Positions 30,096-35,052 of a DNA stretch of 35,052 nucleotides are shown here, in pieces (within the stretch, counting starts at the first letter, position 1; every line of letters begins with the position of its first letter). The DNA comes from Aquisalimonas sp. (GTDB lineage Bacteria; Pseudomonadota; Gammaproteobacteria; Nitrococcales; Aquisalimonadaceae). A model generated the notes under the pieces. It saw only the letters and a list, made by a program, of their open reading frames with translations, had not been told where the DNA came from and searched no databases. The DNA lies in the NCBI GenBank assembly GCA_007126095.1, contig SLBZ01000062.1, forward strand, positions 1-35,052, given 5' to 3'. Both the position numbers and the translations under genes were made by a program.

Positions 30096-30758
30096 CTAGT
30101 CCGGATCCGGCATGTTGTCGCTCAGCTCCACCACCAGCTCCGCGGCCTGCTCCTGCTGCTCCGGCGTCATGGCCTCGCCGGCCATATCCCCGGCCACGGC
30201 GCCGCTGGCGCCACCGATCACGGCGCCCATGGTGCCGTCGACCTCACGGCCCGCGACGGCCCCACTGGCACCACCCAGCAACTGCCCGAACCGCCTCGAC
30301 AGCCCTTCGCGGCTGGCGGCGCTGCCGGAGGCCGACCAGACCACGGCGCCGTTGTCCACATCGATCATCTGCGCGGACATGCTCATGCTGTCGCCGTACT
30401 GCGGCACGTTCACGACAATGGCCGTATCCACATTGAGGATGCGGCCCAGCTCCGCGGCGCCACTCGTGGTCGTGGCGTCGCTGTGCTGGAAGTCCTGTTC
30501 ATCCATGACTTCGCGAATCTGTGATCGCTCCACGGGGCTGTAACCCTTGCGGAGCAGTGACTCGTTGAACATCCCCGCCACCTGGTTCTGGGCGGCTTCG
30601 CTGCCATCTGCCCCTTCCACTGCCACCACCGCCACCCGTTCGACGCTGGCGAAGTCGTAGTTCTGGTCGTGCTGCCCGCTGACGTCCGTGGTAGCGCAGC
30701 CCGCCAGAAACAGAGCGCCCGCCCCGGCCGCCCCCAGTACCGCTATGCCCTTTCGCAT
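30096..30758 (-). CDS. CsgG-like lipoprotein with C-terminal glycine-zipper repeats
   Basis: The 220-residue product has a lipoprotein signal (LAGC, lipidated Cys21). Next comes a domain reading VERVAVVAVEG ... AGMFNESLLRKGYSPVERSQIREVMDEQ ... AAELGRILNVDTAIVVNV (about residues 38-135), which looks like the CsgG/HfaB fold. Near the C-terminus GGASGAVAGREVDGT and GGASGAVAGDMAGEA form a twofold glycine-zipper repeat (about 160-200), able to sit in or on a membrane. Start: ATG at 30758 with GGAGG five bases upstream. It lies 38 bases after the inner-membrane protein gene on the same strand, so the two form an operon. It ends one base from chrA. Function is unknown; an outer-membrane or envelope-stress role is possible. 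Confidence 0.82.
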   Translation of the reverse strand: MRKGIAVLGAAGAGALFLAGCATTDVSGQHDQNYDFASVERVAVVAVEGADGSEAAQNQVAGMFNESLLRKGYSPVERSQIREVMDEQDFQHSDATTTSGAAELGRILNVDTAIVVNVPQYGDSMSMSAQMIDVDNGAVVWSASGSAASREGLSRRFGQLLGGASGAVAGREVDGTMGAVIGGASGAVAGDMAGEAMTPEQQEQAAELVVELSDNMPDPD

Positions 30759-30796
30759 GGTGCCTCCGATTATGCTTGTCGCGTTATTGGTCATCG

Positions 30797-31795
30797 TTAC
30801 GGCTGGCCGGATCCGGCTTCCGGCGCTGTCTCGCCGGCGCCTTTCTGCGCATCCCATCCGGTCCATTCTCCGGCCCGCTTCTTCAGCTTACCGAACTCCA
30901 CCGACACGTTGTCCAGTTTGGCCTCCCATTCCGGGTTCGGCTCCTGGCCCTCGGTAACCCGGAAGAACACCTGCATGAGCGCGACCATGGCGAACGGCTC
31001 GATGACCGCAGCCTTGATCCCCCAGGCCAGAACCAGGGCCAGCATCAGCGTCAGCGCACCAGCGGTGCCCGGAAACAGAGCCACCAGACCGGCCGCCGGC
31101 CCCAGGGCGATGAGAAAGACCAGAAACGTCAGCCCCCAGATGAAGAACGTGAGGAAAAACGCGTTCTTCAGGAACGCCATGTAATTCTGCGCATAGAGCA
31201 CCAGCGCTCGCCGGCTGGACTCCCAGGGGTTATCCGACCGGGTGCGGATGTTGTAGGCAAGAATCACCTCATCGAGGAAGGTGAGCGATAACCGCACCAC
31301 CGTACCCACGAAACGCGCCAGACCCTGCAGTGCTGGAATGGGGACAATGTTGACGGCGCTGAAGAAGACTTTGTTGAATGCCTTGAGAATGCCCTTGATC
31401 AACTGATCCAGTCCGAACAGCACCGAGGATTCCACGAACCGATCACGCACGATCGTCTGGGCGTGCTCGATCTGCCCGCGGCCTTCGGGCAGTTCGTTGC
31501 CCTCCATGCGCTCCACCAGCACCGCGATGTGCCCGGCCTTGACCAGGTACAGCAGGTACTCCCGGAACCAGTACACCACTGCGCCCATGAGCCCGAAGCC
31601 GATGAATCCGCCCCAGACACCCCCGGCCCCGGGGTTGTCCCCGATGTACCCCACCAGGTAACCGGCCCCTGAACCCACGCCCGTGGCGAGGATATAAGCC
31701 AGGGTGATCCCGAAATAGATCAGGAACCGAAACACCAGAAAAGGAAAGGTTGCCCGTAACAACCCGACTACGCCGCCCACCTGAAAATCTTTCAT
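30797..31795 (-). CDS. Conserved inner-membrane protein of unknown function
   Basis: The 332-residue product has about five or six membrane spans. Two clear ones lie in residues 15-40 and 60-85, and a group lies in 205-275. A soluble segment with ERMEGNELPEGRGQIEHAQTIVRDRF (about 95-120) and a Lys/Glu-rich C-terminal tail are expected in the cytoplasm. I do not recognise the family. The start is the ATG at 31795 (MKDFQVGG), with GGAGA eight bases before it; a TTG two codons upstream is less likely. The gene heads an operon with the CsgG-like lipoprotein. It has a tandem TGTAAGG box 47 bases or more upstream of the start codon. Confidence 0.82.
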   Translation of the reverse strand: MKDFQVGGVVGLLRATFPFLVFRFLIYFGITLAYILATGVGSGAGYLVGYIGDNPGAGGVWGGFIGFGLMGAVVYWFREYLLYLVKAGHIAVLVERMEGNELPEGRGQIEHAQTIVRDRFVESSVLFGLDQLIKGILKAFNKVFFSAVNIVPIPALQGLARFVGTVVRLSLTFLDEVILAYNIRTRSDNPWESSRRALVLYAQNYMAFLKNAFFLTFFIWGLTFLVFLIALGPAAGLVALFPGTAGALTLMLALVLAWGIKAAVIEPFAMVALMQVFFRVTEGQEPNPEWEAKLDNVSVEFGKLKKRAGEWTGWDAQKGAGETAPEAGSGQP

Positions 31796-31841
31796 GCCCA
31801 AGTCTCCGTTCCTGTGCGTTTAACTAGTGTGAAGCCGGCGG

Positions 31842-31859
31842 CCTTACAAACGCCTTACA
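31842..31859 (-). promoter_or_regulatory. Tandem TGTAAGG-N4-TGTAAGG box (minus orientation), response-regulator-like
   Basis: On the minus strand TGTAAGG repeats with four bases between, an 11-bp period as in PhoB/OmpR-family sites. Ten bases beyond the second repeat comes CACACT (31831-31826), a possible -10 element, then the inner-membrane protein gene. A matching box faces the other way at 31986-32003. Confidence 0.65.
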
Positions 31860-31914
31860 AGCCCGCATCGGCATTGAGATCGGTCTCGCGATTGAACAGC
31901 GGCTGGGCGTTGAT

Positions 31915-31934
31915 GGCGGATGTGAACGTCCACC
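31915..31934 (-). repeat. GGTGGAC-type palindromic repeat, imperfect copy
   Basis: GGCGGATGTGAACGTCCACC followed by CTACG is an imperfect copy (one mismatch and one wobble). It lies midway between the two TGTAAGG boxes in the 321-base divergent intergenic region. Confidence 0.8.
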
Positions 31935-31985
31935 CTACGCGGGCTGCATGACCTGGCCCCAACTCGTGGCCCTCCGTCACGTCGG

Positions 31986-32003
31986 TGTAAGGCGGCTGTA
32001 AGG
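31986..32003 (+). promoter_or_regulatory. Tandem TGTAAGG-N4-TGTAAGG box (plus orientation), response-regulator-like
   Basis: TGTAAGG (31986-31992) and TGTAAGG (31997-32003) are exact direct repeats four bases apart. Ten bases later comes CACAGT (32014-32019), in the same position as CACACT beyond the opposite box. The acidic lipoprotein gene starts at 32117. The rest of the gap down to that start shows no other clear element. Confidence 0.65.
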
Positions 32004-32116
32004 TCCGAGCTGGCACAGTCGACCCTCCGCTCCAGGCATGCCGATCTGTAGCGGCCTCACCGCGCCAGGCAAGCGTCGCGGCACCATAAGAATCAACACC
32101 ATAGAAGGGGACGATC

Positions 32117-33307
32117 ATGGGCAACAGGAAATTAGGGACGATCTCGGGGGGCCTTCTGTCACCGCTTCTGCTCACCGCCTGTCTCAGTTCCGGATCGGAT
32201 TCCGGGAGCGGCTCAAGCGGAAGCCCGGGTGAACCGCTGGGCGACTTCCCCAGCGTGGACTTTGCCGGGGAACTTGACCTGGACGGCGACTACGACGGCG
32301 AAACCGGGTGGGCCACGATCTCCTCGGACACCACCACAGCCACCTTCACCACAGCAGACAACAACGCGCCGCAGGACGCGCAGATCGCGGTGGATACCGC
32401 CTACATGCTGTGGCACGTAGGCCACACGTCGCATTCGCTCTTCCACGGCACAGTGTTCTGGCTCGTGGAATATGGAGCGATAGCAGAACAGGCGGGGGTT
32501 TCAATCGATGACATTGACGAGGATGGGGAGCTGGATGACCTACCCTGGGAACAGGGGTTCGGTTTCGGCGATAAGTGCGAAGGCGAAGACGGTCCTGGCG
32601 AATGGGAATACGAACTGACCGACGGGTACCAGGCAGGACGTGGTGAGTTCAATGACATCTGCGTGAAGAATTACCCCACCACCGACGGCGGCCCCATCAC
32701 CGTCTCGGGTGAATTCGAGTGGTCTGAGGCCTCGAGTGGATTCTCCACTATCGCGAATATCCAACCGGATGACATTCCCAGCATGGTCCCGCCGGAGCAG
32801 ACCGTCACGTTCTCGGACGTCACCGTAAAATGGCGGGGCGAAGAGTTCACGATGAACGGCATGAACCGCGCCAGTGAGGATACGGACCCACCCGCGAACG
32901 TCCGCGCCGTCGAGCTGACCCACGAGGGATCCGGCCAGACGTTCAAGCTGCTGAGCGAACTGGCAGGGGACGATTCCGCCCCGCGGCACACTTACCAGTT
33001 CTTCCATCCGGACCTGGGTAAATTCTGGGGGCTACCCAATCAGGACCGCATACGTTCGGAAGAAAATCCTTTCGATTGGGTGAACTCCGAAGGTTTATTT
33101 GGTGGCGGCTCTGCACCAGATAGCTGCGAAGAAGGCGCCCGGTTCGGCGACCTGTCGATCTCGGCGGACGGAAACCCGTTATCCATGGTCGTGACACTCG
33201 CCGAATGTGACAAGTACAACATCCTCGACGGGACGGCCTCGGACGGCGGCGGGATCGGCAGCGGGGACCACGATCTTGAGATCGACGAACTCGTGTCGGA
33301 CGATTGA
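32117..33307 (+). CDS. Acidic predicted lipoprotein of unknown function
   Basis: The 396-residue product has a signal peptide with lipobox LTAC (lipidated Cys22) and a Ser/Gly-rich flexible tether (about 24-38). A strongly acidic, mostly beta-looking domain follows (Asp and Glu very frequent; for example GELDLDGDYDGETGW). There are paired Cys at DKCEGEDG/DICVKNY and DSCEEGARF/LAECDKYN. The first resembles a small secreted beta-sandwich, but I do not recognise a family. AGGGGA precedes the ATG. Codon use is a little less GC-rich than in neighbouring genes, compatible with acquisition or relaxed selection. Its promoter carries the plus-oriented TGTAAGG box, so it is probably co-regulated with the divergent operon. 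Export to the periplasm or cell surface is expected. Confidence 0.82.
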   Translation: MGNRKLGTISGGLLSPLLLTACLSSGSDSGSGSSGSPGEPLGDFPSVDFAGELDLDGDYDGETGWATISSDTTTATFTTADNNAPQDAQIAVDTAYMLWHVGHTSHSLFHGTVFWLVEYGAIAEQAGVSIDDIDEDGELDDLPWEQGFGFGDKCEGEDGPGEWEYELTDGYQAGRGEFNDICVKNYPTTDGGPITVSGEFEWSEASSGFSTIANIQPDDIPSMVPPEQTVTFSDVTVKWRGEEFTMNGMNRASEDTDPPANVRAVELTHEGSGQTFKLLSELAGDDSAPRHTYQFFHPDLGKFWGLPNQDRIRSEENPFDWVNSEGLFGGGSAPDSCEEGARFGDLSISADGNPLSMVVTLAECDKYNILDGTASDGGGIGSGDHDLEIDELVSDD

Positions 33308-33326
33308 ACGGCGGTTGGGAGTTGAT

Positions 33327-33506
33327 GGTGGGCTTGAACGTCCACCCGGCGGGTGCTGCGGGCTCTCCGGGAAGAACGGTGGACGTGAACGTCCACCCTA
33401 CGCCAGCGCCGGACCGGTTGCCGATCCGTAGGGTGGACGTTCACGTCCACCATTATTACCGAGAAGCATCCGCCTAGCCCCCGTAGGGTGGACCTTCAGG
33501 TCCACC
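33327..33506. repeat. Cluster of four palindromic GGTGGAC-type repeats
   Basis: Copies lie at 33327-33346 (imperfect, minus), 33378-33397 (GGTGGACGTGAACGTCCACC, perfect, minus), 33432-33451 (GGTGGACGTTCACGTCCACC, perfect, plus) and 33487-33506 (GGTGGACCTTCAGGTCCACC, perfect, plus). The inner pairs face each other. They fill the space between the acidic lipoprotein gene and the convergent arsH remnant. Confidence 0.9.
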
Positions 33507-33519
33507 ATCTACAGGCCGC

Positions 33520-33926
33520 CTACGGACTGGCCACCTGGACCGGGCGATCGTCGGCCAGGCGTTCGCTGTAGCGGTCCACCAGGTAGTCGCTGATGTCGCG
33601 GGTGAGAAGCGTGAACTTGACCAGTTCCTCACCTGCCCTTCCGACCACTCGGACAGCTTGCGCAGCTCCACCACCTTGGGATGACCCGCCGGTGCGTCGT
33701 CCGGAAGCGGCAGCCCCGACGGATTGAAGAATCGCGTCTCGGCGCCGAACGCCTCGAGAATCCGCGCCGCCTCCTCCGCCATTAGCCGGCTGTAGGAGCG
33801 CTCGCGCAGGGAGCCGTAGAGCAGCAGGATGCGCGGCTTGTGCGTGGACGGCCCCGTCACCTGCAGGCGGTCGATGGAGGGACGATCCAGGTAGGCGTCC
33901 TGGATATTCGGCATGTCGTTGGGCAT
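33520..33926 (-). pseudogene. arsH: arsH remnant: internal deletion plus frameshift
   Basis: The first ~92 codons encode a normal ArsH N-terminus: [19 protein letters not shown], which contains the FMN-phosphate loop, then [20 protein letters not shown] and [13 protein letters not shown]. Immediately after this (junction about 33626-33632) the expected flavodoxin core of roughly 110 residues is missing. The C-terminal end ([28 protein letters not shown]) follows in the +1 frame, ending at a TAG at 33520-33522. In the original frame translation instead runs on as unrelated sequence into a palindromic repeat. The product could not bind flavin or reduce organoarsenicals, so the gene is broken. 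Its start (GGAG seven bases upstream) is intact. It follows the arsenite permease gene on the same strand. Confidence 0.88.
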
Positions 33927-33956
33927 TGCAGAGCTCCGGATCCGGATGTGATCGGG

Positions 33957-33979
33957 TCGTGACTGAAGTCGCTCCTACG
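33957..33979 (-). repeat. Short palindromic repeat, GCGACTGAAGTCGC type, copy 2
   Basis: GTGACTGAAGTCGCTCCTACG matches the element at 3217-3243 in core and flank. It lies between the Acr3 stop and the arsH start, inside the presumed ars transcript. Confidence 0.6.
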
Positions 33980-34017
33980 TGGCAGCAATGGGCACCGCCT
34001 CCCTGGCACCCGGCGGT

Positions 34018-35052
34018 TCAGCCGGCGCCCGCCCGCTGCTGCGCGGCGGCCGGGAACCGGTGGCGGGTGCGGTTGGCGATTTTCACCAGCACCAGCATCA
34101 GCGGCACCTCCACCAGCACGCCGACCACGGTGGCGAGCGCGGCACCGGAATGCACGCCGAACAGGGCGATGGCGGCGGCCACGGCCAGCTCAAAGAAGTT
34201 GCTCGCGCCGATCATTGCACCCGGTGCCGCCACGTTGTGGGGCACCCGCCACGCCCTGGCCCAGCCGTAGGCGATGAAGAAGATCAGGAACGTCTGCACG
34301 ATCAGCGGAACGGCGATCAGCGCGATGTGCAGCGGATTGTTGAGAATCACCTCGCCCTGGAACGAGAACAGCAGCACCAGCGTCAGGATCAGGCCGATGG
34401 GGGTCACCGGGGCCAGCCGCTTCATGAACACGTTGCCGAACCACTCGCTGCCCCGGCGCCGAATCAGCGTGACACGGGTGATATAGCCGGCGGTCAGCGG
34501 GATGACAATGTAGAGAAACACCGACAGCGCCATGGTCTCCCAGGGCACGATGATGTCGGACAGCCCCAGCAGCAGCATGACGATGGGGGCGAAGGCGAAC
34601 AGCATGATGACGTCGTTCACCGACACCTGCACGAGGGTGTAGGCCGCGTCGCCGCGGGTGAGATGGCTCCAGACGAACACCATGGCCGTGCACGGCGCAG
34701 CGCCCAGCAGAATGGCGCCGGCCAGGTACTCGCGCGCAAGCCCGCCCGGGATCAGGGGCTCGAACAGGATGATCAGGAAGAACCAGGCGATGGCAAACAT
34801 GGTGAACGGCTTGATCAGCCAGTTCACCGTGGTGGTGATGGCCAACCCCTTGGGCTGCCGGCGCACGCCGAGGATCGACGAGAAGTCGATCTGCACCATC
34901 ATCGGGAAGATCATGGCCCAGATGAGGATGGCCACGGGGATGGAGACCTGAGCGTACTCGAACTGCGACAGGGCATCCGGGACCGTCGGCGCAAGCTGTC
35001 CGAGCGCCACCCCCACCATAATCGCCAGGGCCACCCAGATGGAGAGGTAGCG
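34018..35052 (-). CDS. Acr3-family arsenite efflux permease, partial (5' end outside window)
   Basis: The visible 344 residues have no start in frame that suits the family. The frame runs off the window edge through RYLSIWVALAIMVGV, which corresponds to the first span of Acr3, so only some N-terminal residues are missing. About ten membrane spans are present, with FPMMVQIDFSSI, LGAAPCTAMVFVWSHLTRGD (the conserved membrane Cys needed for arsenite transport), QVSVNDVIMLFAFAP and GASNFFELAVAAAIALFG. The protein exports As(OH)3 across the inner membrane. arsH downstream supports an arsenic-resistance operon. arsC and arsR, if present, would lie beyond the window. The family is distinct from ArsB, although often labelled arsB. 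Confidence 0.95.
   Translation of the reverse strand, partial: RYLSIWVALAIMVGVALGQLAPTVPDALSQFEYAQVSIPVAILIWAMIFPMMVQIDFSSILGVRRQPKGLAITTTVNWLIKPFTMFAIAWFFLIILFEPLIPGGLAREYLAGAILLGAAPCTAMVFVWSHLTRGDAAYTLVQVSVNDVIMLFAFAPIVMLLLGLSDIIVPWETMALSVFLYIVIPLTAGYITRVTLIRRRGSEWFGNVFMKRLAPVTPIGLILTLVLLFSFQGEVILNNPLHIALIAVPLIVQTFLIFFIAYGWARAWRVPHNVAAPGAMIGASNFFELAVAAAIALFGVHSGAALATVVGVLVEVPLMLVLVKIANRTRHRFPAAAQQRAGAG

Noticed and set aside
33327..33506. CRISPR-like array
   Set aside because: Repeats alternate in orientation, spacers vary and are short, and no cas genes are near. They are palindromic intergenic elements.

Overview
The window comes from a high-GC (about 65-67 %) proteobacterial chromosome. 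Gene content, mixed-strand operons with good Shine-Dalgarno sites, and the order argG ... pyrC-rnt ... grxD ... argF (which I recall as loosely linked in Pseudomonas) point to a gammaproteobacterium. A halophilic or alkaliphilic Ectothiorhodospiraceae-like organism is my best guess. It is an inference from high GC, acidic proteins and protein flavour, not from a search. No rRNA, tRNA, phage, transposase or CRISPR array was seen. The accessory character comes from envelope genes of unknown function, arsenic genes and many small palindromic repeats.

Region 1 (1-8788) is a fatty-acid/acyl-CoA degradation island. A minus-strand operon runs acyl-CoA dehydrogenase, AMP-dependent acyl-CoA ligase, hotdog thioesterase, then a polytopic membrane protein cut by the window edge. 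Diverging from it on the plus strand are a thiolase, glutaryl-CoA dehydrogenase (gcdH) and ETF:ubiquinone oxidoreductase. Together they activate, oxidise and cleave acyl chains (and glutaryl-CoA) and pass the electrons to quinone. The divergent control region carries a sigma70-like promoter and a 7-bp-arm palindrome.

Region 2 (8789-18125) holds another thioesterase, a small repeat-type protein, a membrane-anchored PAS-GGDEF-EAL protein, argG, a zinc alcohol dehydrogenase, a FadM/YbgC-type thioesterase, a gamma-carbonic-anhydrase-like protein, pyrC and rnt (RNase T).

Region 3 (18228-20995) is a compact three-gene envelope operon: lipoprotein, TraF/FadL-like outer-membrane protein, small lipoprotein.

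Region 4 (21170-30094) is sodA (Mn-type), grxD, gdhA, a large unusual protein joining a degenerate KaiC/RecA-like domain to a PEP-synthase-type ATP-binding domain, then an argD-argF-chrA operon. argD has a consensus promoter followed almost at once by a hairpin with a T6CT6 tract, so attenuation or a small RNA is likely.

Region 5 (30096-35052) holds a CsgG-like lipoprotein and an inner-membrane protein (minus strand) diverging from an acidic lipoprotein. Each side has its own tandem TGTAAGG-N4-TGTAAGG box, which looks like a response-regulator site. The window ends with an arsenic locus: an Acr3 arsenite permease, cut by the edge, and an arsH that has lost its core by internal deletion plus frameshift.

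Eleven copies of a 20-bp palindrome (type GGTGGACCTTCAGGTCCACC with a CGTAGG flank) sit between or at the ends of genes, with compensatory changes in the arms. Two of them have been read into the 3' ends of open frames. A 111-nt nested inverted repeat, a REP-like inverted pair and two copies of a GCGACTGAAGTCGC-type repeat are also present.
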